In this document: positions 12,691 to 35,625 of the stretch, piece by piece
Layout: each line of letters begins with the position of its first letter
Numbering within the stretch: the first letter of the stretch is position 1
Origin: Apus apus
Taxonomy: Eukaryota > Chordata > Aves > Apodiformes > Apodidae
Assembly: GCF_020740795.1 (NCBI RefSeq)
Contig: NC_067295.1
Coordinates: 2,108,501 to 2,172,500 of the forward strand
Length of the DNA: 64,000 nt
Reading direction: 5' to 3'
Notes under the pieces: generated by a model
Databases searched by the model: none
The model's input: the letters and a program-made list of their open reading frames with translations, nothing else
What the model was told of the DNA's origin: nothing
Program-made: the position numbers and the translations under genes

Positions 12691-15600
12691 CACAGCAGAA
12701 AAAAGTTCATTTCTGTGGGGTGTGAAATGGGGTCACAGGCAGCTTCCCAGCCCAGGAGGACCTTGGAGGTGTTTTAAGCCAAGAGCCTGTTGGGTCCCTG
12801 TGCAGAAGCCACTGGCTGCTCTGCCTGGCTTCTCATTTCCATAAATAATTATATTTGAGTGTTCAGAGGCAGAGCTCATCTCCACTTGGGGATGTGGGCA
12901 CTGGGGAGGGGGCAAAGCCCTTTGGCTGCTGCTGGTCCTTCCTTGGGCACTGAACTGGGATCTGGGGTCAGCAGCAGGGTGGTGAGGACCTGCCTCCCTG
13001 TTCTCATCTTCACCCATAATCACTTCATTTCTTCTAAATGACCCTGAAAGCCCAAGCCCTGAGGGCCCAGTCCAGCCCTGGAGGATGTGCTCAAACCAAT
13101 TCCCATCAAGGTCCAGTGACTGACATAATTTGATCCATGCCAGGGTTGCTGCCAGACACTGAAAAGCCTGAAGGAAAACAACCTGATACATCCCAGTGCT
13201 GTTCCTCTGCTAATGAGCCCAGGAGCTCTTCCTTTCAACCAGTGATAAGAAAATCCACTTGTTTCTTCAACAAAATTATATTCTGGGGGGGCAAGATGGG
13301 GAAGTTTAATAATTTCTGCTAAATTAAAGCCATCTGCAGCTCACCTGGCAGCCTGAGTGACCTGTGAGTGAGTGCAGAGGAAAAATGAAAGAAGTCAGGA
13401 CATTTAATTCCAGCTTTTTCCAGAGGAAATATTTCCATCTTGATAATTACCCAGTATAATTTTTTAAGCAGGGTTTAAAAGGGTCAAGATCAGCAAACCA
13501 ACCAGGCTGTTTCAGAGCAGGTCACACTGTAAGTTTCGCTTGACTTGTAAATCAAGTTTTCCCCCTCAACTTTCATCTCACTAAGGCAAACATGCTGCAA
13601 AAAAAGATGTAATTTCGTATCAGCAGAGGAAGACAAATTAGTTTTGATGGTTTGAGTTTGTTTTCCAGTCCATTTTTCCATCTTCCTGTACTTATTTTTA
13701 ATTAAAGAGTGGTTTCCCACTCCATAGTCCCACTTTTCATGCCCTAAGAGCTGGTGGCACAGGCAGTACACACACTTTGCTGACTGTAACCACAGGAGAA
13801 ATGGGGCAAAGTCTTGTGTGATGTTTTCCCTGTCCTACCCAGTAAGGTCTGGAAAATCCTGGTTGAAAAACCAAAGGTGAATGTGTCCTGGAGTCTTCTC
13901 AAGCTGTGATTTTTCTCCTTTAGTAGAAAAAGTGGGCAGGAGAGAAAAGCACTTGCAAGTTGTGGCAGCTCTTGGGTTTGTTCGGTTGTTGTTGAATTTA
14001 ATTCCTCTTCATCCACGAGGATTATAAGCAATGAGAGCAGATAAACCAGGACAGCAGGATCTTGGTTGCTCCATTTCTCATAAGTGCTCCTCTGCTCAGC
14101 ACTCACTTTGTGATGAGCTGTCAGGGAGAGAAATGTCACTCTTGTTCAGCATCATAACCAGACAAACAATTTGTAAAAAATAATCTTTGTGACAGATCAT
14201 ATTCCTTTTCTTGCATGAAAACAGCTTCTGGGCTTTTCTTTGCCCTCCATCATTTTTATTTTTTTTTTCTTCTCAAATGTAGTTGAGTGGATTTGGGTGC
14301 AGTGATTCAGAGATTAAAGTAGAAAACTGGAGCTGTTTGACAGGACACGTTGGTGGGTGCTGGTTTCTCTGTTCCCAGCCACTTCAGTGCCTGGTCACCA
14401 CTAAACACAGTGCTGGTCAGACCTGGACACAAACTTCCCCTTCCCTGAACACCCAACTGTGCAGGAAAAGCTGGAGAGGCTGAAGGTGAAGAGATTCCTC
14501 TGATCCTGGCAATACAAGATGAGTGGAGTTGAAAGGAAGTGGCTGAGGAGACAGCTCTGGCTTTAAGCAGAACAGCTACTGAGTGGTTTGGGCACATCTC
14601 CAGCTGCCTCTGGAACAGTGGGGTTGGAAAGCAGGGGAAAGGGCTTTGCACACCCAGAATTTGATCATTAGTAACTCAGAGATGGGCATGTTGGTCACGC
14701 TGGGCTCTCCCTGCTGCTGTGCAGAGCTCCAGCCCTTCACCAAAGCCCAGGAAAAATGTCCTCAAGACAGCAAAGCTCAGGGTCAGTCCCCGGTGTGCAG
14801 GGGAGCCAGAGAGGTTCCCTCTGGAGCTGGGGCAAGCACTGAGCAGTGAACCAAAACCAGGCTCACACAAATGACGTCTTGCTCCCAGAGGGATATTTTT
14901 AGGCCAATGCCAGCACAGGAGTGGGAATAAGAGAGAGATTTTGGTGATATTTTATTTACCTCTTGGAGGCACAGAAGTGTCAGCTGGGGCTGACGGTGCC
15001 CAGAACCTCCAGAGCCTGCCCAGGCATCCTCAAACTGCAAAAAATATGCTCAAAAATCTTCCACCAGAGACTACAAATCCAGAGAAGCTCTATGGTTGCC
15101 CTGTGCTGCAAGATGTTGGGTGGAAGGGTGTCAGGGACAAGGCCAAGCTCTCTGCCACCGGTGGAGGATGCAGAAGCAGCACCGGGTGCCTCGGGGGAGC
15201 TGCTGCTCTCCTGGATTTAAGAAAGCTTTTATTTCGGGTAAGAGTGAAGCTGAGCATTCATCATGGTGAAAAATAATAGCTGAACTGATCATTTAAGTCA
15301 GCCTTCAGGCTGCAGGGTAATGAGCCAGGGCACTGCTGCAGAAACTCCTGGGAGCCACAGGGCTGGTTTCATTCTAGGGCAAAACTCCGGCTCCGTCTTG
15401 CTTTGTTTCCCTTCAAGCCATTTGCCAGAGAAAAAGACTGTTTCTCTAAAACCCACTTCCATTTGCAAGATGCTTTTTAGCTTTTTGCACTTAGCAGGTC
15501 AGCCTAGGAAAAGTGTTAGCAGTGATTTTGATTGAAAGGAATAGCTCTTTTTCGTGGAGAGTTTTGAACCTGGAAAAAAAGAGATGTGTGTGAGCGCTGG

Positions 15601-18600
15601 GAAGTCTCCCTCCCCTACAGTTAAACCCAACCTGACAGAGATGGAATGATAGCTGGTAAGTCAGTCCTGATCAGTAATGAGGATCTGAAGGCAGTCTCCA
15701 CAAAGATCCTATTCTGGACAACCCCAAAACTGACATTTATTTACATAAAACATATAATTGAAGTGTCAGAAGGGAACAATTAGAAGCCTCAAGTGACATG
15801 CACGTCAATGGGAGCAGAACCATTGTTCTCTGCTTTCTGTGGGGAGGGGAAGGTGGGTTCAGGCTGATTTCCCCTTTTCATTAATTTCCTTAATCTCTTT
15901 TCAATGCATCAAATGTTGTGATCCACTAACTGCAATGTGGGGCAGAAGAACAAGGTTGTAGCCTCCAACACCTCAATAGATCTTCCTCCAGCAGGGTGGC
16001 TGAGGTCTCACAGTTATTAGGCAGTGATGGATTTTTTAGAGTGTAAATGACACAAAGGACAGGAGGCACCAGGGTGATGGTCCACGGGGTGTCCCACTCT
16101 CTGCAACCCCACGGGTGGCCAGGGTAGAATCCCACACAGCAGCAGCAATGAACCATTTGTTAAAATACATTTACAAAGTGTTTATGCCAGAGCTGGCTCC
16201 CTCCAGGTGGGATTGCTCCAGCCTCAGGCTGGAAGCTGGTGCAAGGGCAGCCCAGCCCCACCTGGAGCTGTGTGACCAGAGAAGGTCCCAGAGATGGAAG
16301 TCAAGCAGAAGGGAAGGCAAGCAAGAGAGCTGCCCCTTCCCTGCAGGATTTTAACCCACTAGAAATGTTTTCACATCTCTCCTTGATTTTGGGGGTTCAA
16401 CCTCAGTTTATTCCCTCCTCTGTAGCTGGAAGCTCCTCACTGGTCTGGCAGCAGCTGGTCAGACGAGGTCACACAAAATAACTACACCTCGTCCTCAGTC
16501 CCTGCTCTCCAGCCCCTTTCTTTGCTGCAGAACATCCTCTTATTGTACCTGACCTTCAGGACATGGTTGCAGTTCTACAGCAACACTAAGAATCCTCGAG
16601 AAGAGGTGCTTCGGGCATTTCTGGTTGTTTTTTAACACATTTCAGGGAAAAAACAAACACACAAAACCCAGCAGCCAGTCCTACACACAGCATCGTGTTT
16701 TCCCAAAGAAACACCTGATGAGAGCATCAGCATGAGGGGTCTGTTGGGTTGCTCTATCACATAACTCCACACTAGAGCCTTAATTCTGGTTTTCCTTATT
16801 GTGACAAGGAGATTTGCTGAGCCTGATCACCAGAAGGCAGGAAATGGGGCTGACAGGGGATGTTTCCCACCCAACCCTCAGCTCATCGCAGCGTGCAGGG
16901 AGAACCAGACAGAACCAGAGCTGGCAGCAAGCAGGGGAAAATGTATTTGTAAGAGCTCTGATTAAACTGTCAGCTGGAATTTTGAAGCAGATGCAAAGCA
17001 CTGAAACATAGGTTGGTTGGGGGTGGGAGGCCTAATTCTTTTAATTTAAATGTTGGGTTTGGGGAAAAGCTATGGGATGATTTTCCCTCTGGGAGCAGAC
17101 AAACATCTTGTGCTGTGACACAAGCTGTGAATGAGGAGGCTGTGTGTGTAATCACAGCCTGATGCTTGTGTTTCTGAAAGGTGCTCTCTGGCAGGCACTG
17201 AAAAATGGGCCTTTATTCAGCAGCAGAGTCCAGCCATGGGGAAGTGTTAGGGTGACAGGAAGAAGTGACATTAGTGACAAGCCCAAGCAGCCCCTCAGCC
17301 TGAGGTTATCCCCAACCCATGGACCAGCCCAGCCTGGTTCAAGGTTGGAGCAAAGTGTGAACTAAGCTCTGGAAAAACTCACAGCAAGCAAGTAGGAAGG
17401 TAATTAGAAATGATAAATGATGTTAGAGGGGTTTAGTGAAGCGTTGTCCCAAGGAAAGGCCAAAACTGGGCATGATGCTTCCTCCTGCTCTCCTGGACGT
17501 CCTGTGCTTCCTGCTGGATGAGATATTTAAAATCTAGGAAAGCACTTAATTCCCAGTGATTTCAGTGAGACAGTGCTTGGTAAAAATCCTTGTAAAAACC
17601 ACGCTTGCCTGCAAAGCAAACTGAGTATGTCAGAACTGGGGTGACCAAACAGCACTGTCAGAGGCAGGAGGACAGAGCAAGGGGTGCAGGAGAAGGGTGA
17701 GGTTTGGTCCTTCCCAGCACTGGTTTCAGAGCAGGGAGCACAGACCCTGGGGAAGTTTCTGCTTTAGACCCCCAAGTCCCACATAGCAGGAAGCAATAAT
17801 CTAAAATTAATGAAAGGTAAGAACTTGCTTGCTCAGCTTTACCATCTCCCAGCACAGCAAAGCTCTGCCCTCCCCTGCTTTGGAAGCTGGTAGAGACTTA
17901 ACCCAAGTTTTTACAGCTACTCCCTTGTTTTTAGATTCACAGTGACCTCCTGCCAGGTTTCCAGACAAGTGACCACTGTGCAGGGGCACAGAAAGTCTCC
18001 CAGGCTTTCACAGAAAGCATAGAGCAGTGTTCCAACCAGACTGGCCTTCGGAATTTGGAATTTGCAGCCAGAGGTGGATGCACGGAGCCCTGCGTTAATC
18101 TCTTGCACCCATGCACATTTAAAAGCCCTCCCTATGAAGAGCTCCTCCACTGCAGCAAGCATAAAAATGATCTTCTGTGTGCAAGGCCTGAAGACAATCC
18201 TTCATCATGAGCTCACATCTGAACCAGACACTCCATCATTCTGGGATAAGTGTATGAAATGGGAATACAGCCAAGGACTTTACTGGATTTCCATGTATCC
18301 CAAGTGTAATCCTGCTCTGATGTGCTCAGCCCAGGGAGTGATGCTTCCACCAAACCTTGGACAGGCAGCTTGGAGTGTTGTCCCCAGCTGGGACCACCTG
18401 TGCCAGCTGGGCTGTCCTCAGGGTGCTGAGCACACAGGGCAATTCAGGGACCACTGTTGGGGGCTCCACCTCCACCAGATGTGCCCCAATGGGGGCCAGT
18501 GACACTCAGTTGCTTCTAAGTGGGTGACAAAGGATTTTGAGCCACCTTGATGGGCTCATGCTACAGCAGGTAACTTCACTGCCTGGTAGATGAAATGGTC

Positions 18601-19686
18601 CCAAAGTGAAATGTCCCTCCCAAAATGAACAGATCCCTCCATATTCCTGTACCACTGGTGTCTCTGCCAGCCTTCTCCTCCAGGAAAAGCTGCTACGGAT
18701 TAAATTTGTAACCTCCCTGCATCCCACCCCCCTGAGCTGCTGGGAAGCCTTGACTCAGTCCTGGCTGATTTAATTCCCTCCAGTAATGATTCACCCAGTT
18801 AATAGGTTCTCAAAAAGAGCTGGTTAAGGAAGGAGAAACTGCAAACATCTCCAACCTCAGAAAAGCTTTAATCTCAGAGGTTTTGCCACTTTTTCTGCCA
18901 TTCCATGTCTGGGACAAACCCTGTGGTTCTGCTTCAATCTAGAGAGCTTTAGGATGACAATTTTGCAGCTCCTGGCTGCTCTCTGCCCCATCCACCTCCT
19001 GCTTGTCCTTTGGTGGTGAAGCCAAAACCACGAGTGACTCGCAGGTTGGGCTTGGTTTGCTGGCTCAAAGTGTCTTGTTTGCAGCTCCAAAGATCCATAC
19101 ACAGGGACCTAAGAGCTCTCTCAGGAGTGCAGCCCATATGAACTGATCCATATGGATGGGAGTTCCAAGGCTTTATGACCCCTCCCTCAGTTTTACAGAC
19201 TCAAATTTATCCTTGGGCAAAACCCAGTGTCACAAAATGCCAGGAATCTTGGCTGAGCAGAGGTCTCATCCTGCACCCTCTTGTCCTGCAGTGCCTGGGC
19301 AGGTGATGTTCTCAGCCAGGGAACAGCCACAGGAGCACGACGTGGCCTGACTGAATCCCAGCAGAGCTGATGTAGTGGTTCCTATGCTGGGGCTGTGCCA
19401 AAGAAACCGTGCTACAGCCTCGGGGAAGTCAGTTCTCTGTGATCCCAACCTAAGGAGCAGGAGGGAGAGCAGGGGGAAGGAGAGCTGCCTGCCTCATTGT
19501 CATGCTCCTGGAGCCCGGGGACCCACCACCTTGCAATGGTCTTGCAGGCAGCCCTTGTGTGAGGAATTTTTGGATCTGCTTTAAAGGTTCCTCAGTGCTC
19601 CTGCTGTCAAGCTGCTGTGAAGCCAGTGTCTGACCCAGCTCTTGGGCACATCCTGGGAAAAAAGCAGGCAACTAATGAGCACTGTC
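12691..19686. other. Unique non-coding sequence
   Basis: Open frames of up to 152 codons occur, but none has protein-like conservation that I recognise or credible exon borders. No tRNA, snRNA or other RNA gene is visible. Confidence 0.6.
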
Positions 19687-19803
19687 ACAGAATCATAGAA
19701 TGGTTTGAAGGAACCTGAAAAATCATCTAGTTCCACCCCCCTGCATGGGCAGGGACACCTCCCACCAGACCAGGTTGCTCAAAGTCCCATCCAACCCGCC
19801 CAG
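19687..19803 (-). mobile_element. CR1 LINE 3' end
   Basis: 'cacagaatcatagaatggtt' begins the reversed tail, followed by 'aatcatctagttccaccccc' and 'caccagaccaggttgctcaa'. It lies just beyond the predicted TEKT4 3' end, in the same orientation as the gene. Confidence 0.9.
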
Positions 19804-19956
19804 TCCAGTCAGGAACTGGGAGTGGATTTGTCAATGGTCACATTGTCATCTAACCCGTGCAAACCTTTTTTTTTTTTAACTAATAATGTTTGAGCAGCTT
19901 AAAAGTCTCTCATCTGCTTCCTTGCTGACCATGTGATCCCCTGCCAGGCAACCAGT

Positions 19957-19962
19957 TTTATT
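19957..19962 (-). terminator. Candidate TEKT4 polyadenylation signal AATAAA
   Basis: This is the first canonical AATAAA I see on the minus strand downstream of the TEKT4 stop codon, about 370 bases away. Weaker ATTAAA variants lie nearer, at 20144-20149 and 20123-20128, so the true 3' end could be at any of the three. The 3' UTR would then end at about 19.93 kb, before the CR1 copy at 19.7 kb. Confidence 0.5.
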
Positions 19963-20332
19963 GCTCTCATTTCAGGATGCCTGAAAATGCTAAAAAGCTA
20001 TAAATGTTATTCTGCATCTGTGTCTATTATTATTATTCACAATAAATATTCACTCAACATATTCTCTTATGGTGAAAGCTCCACATATCACATCCTGTGC
20101 AAAATAAACATGTAAGATAAATTTTAATACCTTTAAGTTGGGTTTTAATCTCACTCTAAACATCTGTACCCAGAAGTTTTGAAGGCAAGATTCAAAGCCA
20201 ACTCACCTTACTACTGCATTTTACTCCAAAAAGAGGAAAATAACAGAGAATACAGCACTTCTGTCTACAATATTATCCATGAATTTTACATGAAAGATTT
20301 TAGACTATATTTTGCTTCCAGACTTTGCATGG

Positions 20333-32621
<12,289 letters not shown>

Positions 32622-32649
32622 GGCTCCCGCTCCCGCACCGCGTCCTCCC

Positions 32650-32663
32650 GTCGCCGGGGCAAC
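32650..32663. promoter_or_regulatory. RFX X-box, perfect consensus
   Basis: The 14-mer GTCGCCGGGGCAAC fits the X-box consensus GTNRCC-(0-3 N)-RGYAAC at every constrained position, with a 2-base spacer. X-boxes bind RFX factors, which drive genes of motile cilia and flagella, as expected for a tektin. It lies 29 bases upstream of the first TEKT4 ATG and 59 upstream of the second, so the 5' UTR must be short if the site is outside the transcript. Confidence 0.75.
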
Positions 32664-32672
32664 GGGCAGCGG

Positions 32673-32677
32673 CCAAT
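32673..32677 (+). promoter_or_regulatory. CCAAT box
   Basis: This is the first of three plus-strand CCAAT boxes in the island (also 32769-32773 and 32870-32874), the sites used by NF-Y. It reads GGCCAATCAG, a strong NF-Y context, and sits 10 bases from the perfect X-box. RFX and NF-Y sites often occur together. Confidence 0.6.
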
Positions 32678-32735
32678 CAGCAGCCGGGTGTCCCCGGCGC
32701 GAGGGGAAACCCGAGGCGGTACGCGGGCGGAACGG

Positions 32736-32744
32736 CCCCGCCCC
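32736..32744. promoter_or_regulatory. GC box (Sp1-type)
   Basis: CCCCGCCCC lies midway between the two X-boxes in a CpG-island promoter, and is a typical Sp/KLF site. Confidence 0.5.
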
Positions 32745-32768
32745 TTCCTTACCTCACCGCGGCAACCA

Positions 32769-32773
32769 CCAAT
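32769..32773 (+). promoter_or_regulatory. CCAAT box
   Basis: It reads ACCAATCAGAG, a good NF-Y context, and lies beside a GGCAAC X-box half-site. Confidence 0.55.
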
Positions 32774-32847
32774 CAGAGCGCGGATCCGCCCCGAGGCCGC
32801 CTCGGATAGGACAACGCCGGCCGCCCGGACCCGCCTCCCAGCCGCGC

Positions 32848-32861
32848 GTTGCTATGGCGAC
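32848..32861. promoter_or_regulatory. Second RFX X-box-like site
   Basis: GTTGCTATGGCGAC matches the palindromic X-box GTTGCCATGGCAAC at 12 of 14 positions, including the AT spacer. It lies nearly 200 bases from the first X-box, towards the putative divergent start. A lone half-site, GGCAAC, is at 32761-32766 between the two. Confidence 0.55.
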
Positions 32862-32869
32862 GCGGACGG

Positions 32870-32874
32870 CCAAT
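32870..32874 (+). promoter_or_regulatory. CCAAT box
   Basis: It reads GGCCAATGGGG and lies nine bases downstream of the second X-box-like site and about 40 bases upstream of the ATG at 32913. Confidence 0.5.
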
Positions 32875-32879
32875 GGGGA

Positions 32880-33004
32880 GGGCGCTGAGCGCGGCGGCGC
32901 GCGGGCGGTGTCATGGCGGCGGCGCCGCTGCCCGGGCCGGGGCAGGACCCGGCACAGGCCCCGGGGCCCCCGGGGCGCCGGTAGATCGCGGTGCGGCTGT
33001 GCTG
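32880..33004 (+). ncRNA. Candidate first exon of a divergent transcript
   Basis: In the plus-strand half of the island, a strong splice donor (CTG|GTGAGA) follows position 33004. A short ORF (32913-32984, 23 residues, Ala/Pro/Gly-rich, beginning MAAAPLPGPG) stops just before that donor. This looks like a 5' UTR exon, with or without an upstream ORF, of a gene or lncRNA fired divergently from TEKT4. The start position given is arbitrary. I found no downstream partner exon in the remaining 31 kb, so the transcript is inferred, not shown. Confidence 0.3.
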
Positions 33005-33060
33005 GTGAGAACAAAGACACGCTGAAGTCCCTGCCTCGCGCTCCGCCTCCGCCTTGTGCT

Positions 33061-35274
33061 GAGGAGCTTCTCTGCTCCAGCCGCTGCGCGTGCGCCACAA
33101 AGGGCGGTTTTCAGTTGGTTTTGGAAATGCACGAGGATCCTGACAGGGCTGCAGCCCTGTAGCTGCCCAGCGAGAGCCGGAGGTGAGGGGGGCGCTGGGT
33201 GCCCCTTGGCCCAGCAAGCAAAGGCCTCAGGAAGGGCCTCGAGCATCCCCTGCTTTTAAGCCGTTCAATTTAATCCATTTTTGCACCTCGCTCCAGTTTT
33301 ATAACTAAACGTTCCCTCTTGAGACCATTTGTGCAAAGCTGTGCACCTTGTCACAGACCGGGTGCAGGGGAAATCCAGCTGCTGCCGCATCTCCTCCTGC
33401 TCAGGTTTCCCTGGGAGAGATAAGGACACGCAGTGCTGGAGCTCTAGGACGTTTGTGGGGGTTGCCAGCACCGGGCAGCAAAGGAAGCAATGACAGGAGA
33501 GGCTGCGAGGCAGGGGCGTCTCTTCAGAGCACTTGGAGGAAGGAGGGAAGGTGCTGGAGTGACAATAGAGGGCACTCTCGTCCTTGCACTGCGACACATC
33601 CTCTGTCTTCCATGTCATGTGGATTTAGAAAATGAAAAGGAAGGAAAAGCCACGTGCATTGCAGCCCGCCCAGGGTCATCCAGGCTAATCTGCTCCCCGG
33701 TGCTGAGGAGAGGGATGGCAGAGCTGCAGCGGGGTGTGCAGGGCAGAGAACACACACACTCCCCGGGCCTGGAGCACCCGCTGCTGAGAGACAGCAGGCA
33801 CTCGGCTTGAGCAGAGTTTGCTCTAAATCCACAGAAAGTCAACGGTCGTTTTCCTGATGGGATCTTGCACTCTTTGGAAAGACCAGGTGGTTTTCCCTGC
33901 TGATTCTATGACCTGCGTTGGGAAGGTGGGTCCTGCTTGGGCTGGGAGCTGCTGCCCACCCACCCCGTGCTGCAGCTCCCAGCCCTTTCCTCTCACTGTC
34001 CTACTCACCAGTCCCAGCCTGCCCCTTTCCTTCTCTTTCCTCTGCTTGTGGCCTTCTCTGCACGACGATCTGTGCAAATTCTGCCTTTTAAAAGTACAAT
34101 AAGTCTGCGGGAAAAGCCCTGCTGAGCTATTCAGAGTGAAAGTCTTTAGCATGGAAAACACATTTTTTGAAAATAAGGGCAGCACCAGTTTGCTGTTAAG
34201 TAGCATTTTTGTCTGAAGGTTTCCAAGGAGCTTTTATGAGGGGCATCTTATCACAGCCCACTGAGTGTCACCCAGGCAGTTCTGAGGAAGGGTCAGTCAG
34301 GGCCACGGGATGTGGTTGAGGTTGCAAACTTTGGAGCTGAGTCCCAGGCCCAGGTGAGACCAGTAAATCAACCTTCTCCAACAGGGAAAGACACACACAC
34401 ACAATGAACTCTTCCTGATCCAGGGCAAGGATTACATCAGTGAGCAGTGTTTGGTTGTTATCCCAACTGGTCTGTGTTTCCAAGGACCAGACTGGTTTTG
34501 GAGAGTGTTTTGATCCAGCTGGGTTTTGGTTTGTTGAGTACTTTATCAGTATAAATCTGCTTTCAACTGCTCACAAGATACATCATGTCCTAACAGGCTG
34601 CACATCACACTGCTGTAAGAAATAAAAGCAAGGGCTTTGGCACCTGGAAGATTCAGGAGTTCCCTTCATTATCCAGGGCAGGCCCAGGGACCCTGTGTTT
34701 CAGAGCCTCTCTGACAGCCAAGTGATTTAATATGCCACTGTAACATATAAATTATGAACAGCTATTTGAGATGTTCCCAGAGCACAAGATGACAAAACAC
34801 ACTGGAAGAAAAGAACAGAAATGTTTTCCAGCTCAATTCTTTTGACATATAATAGATTAAGATTTCTCATGGCTAGAATCCCTTTTCTTTTCCCACAGCA
34901 AATGCTCCTGTTTAAGGCAGGTGCCCTGTGAGCTTTTTCACTTGCTGCTGCTGCTTTTTTGCCTTCTTTCCTTTGTTTGATTTTTCCCATTAGCTCGAGT
35001 GGCCAAGGCAACATTGTCACCTGGATCCAGTCTTCATGTTCACATCTAATTCCTTCCATGCTGCTGACTGGAGCAAACTGCTCAGTGGAGCAGAGTTGTT
35101 CTTGTGCATGGAGGAGGGAAGGGTTTCCCTTCACACTCCAGCAGCTGGGCAGTTCCTGTCTTGTCCACAGCACAGGAGTACTGGAAACAGTTTCTCCAAA
35201 GAAAGTCTGGGTACTTTAATGTTTATTTATACTCTTTGTAAAGGCAATTGAAAGCTTGAAAATGTGACCCACTT
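33061..35274. other. Non-coding sequence beyond the promoter island
   Basis: Moderately GC-rich near the island, then ordinary. Any divergent transcript from the TEKT4 promoter would run through here. I see no exon with both splice sites and a recognisable protein. Confidence 0.55.
34390..34403. repeat. (AC)n microsatellite, short
   Basis: About seven AC units in otherwise unique sequence. Confidence 0.75.
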
Positions 35275-35625
35275 CATAGAATCATAGAATCATAGAATCC
35301 TAGGGGTTGGAAGGGACCTCGAAGGATCATCTAGTCCAACCCCCCCTGCTAGAGCAGGGTCACCTAGAGCACATCACACAGGAAGGCATCCAGGTGGGTT
35401 TTGAATGTCTCCAGTGAAGGAGACTCCACAACCTCCCTGGGCAGCCTGTCCCAGGGCTCTGTCACTCTCACAGTAAAAAAATTTTTTCGTATATTCACCT
35501 TGAACCTCCTATGCTCCAATTTCCACCCATTACCCCTTGTCCTATCACTGGTCATCACTGAGAAAAGCCTAACTCCATCTCCCTGACACTCACCCCTTAC
35601 CCCAAGCAGAGGCCAATGCATGAGA
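35275..35625 (-). mobile_element. CR1 LINE 3' end (longest and best preserved)
   Basis: Three copies of the 'atagaatc' unit start the reversed tail. Then come 'ggttggaagggacc', 'aggatcatctagtccaaccc', 'tttgaatgtctccagtgaag' and 'tcactctcacagtaaaaaaa', reaching further upstream into CR1 than most copies here. Low divergence suggests a younger subfamily than the copies at 7.6 and 9.9 kb. Confidence 0.95.

Noticed and set aside
19131..19155. CCATATG ... CCATATGG inverted motif
   Set aside because: CCATATGG has only four A/T between the CC and GG, so it is not an SRF CArG box, and a short palindrome pair like this is expected by chance.
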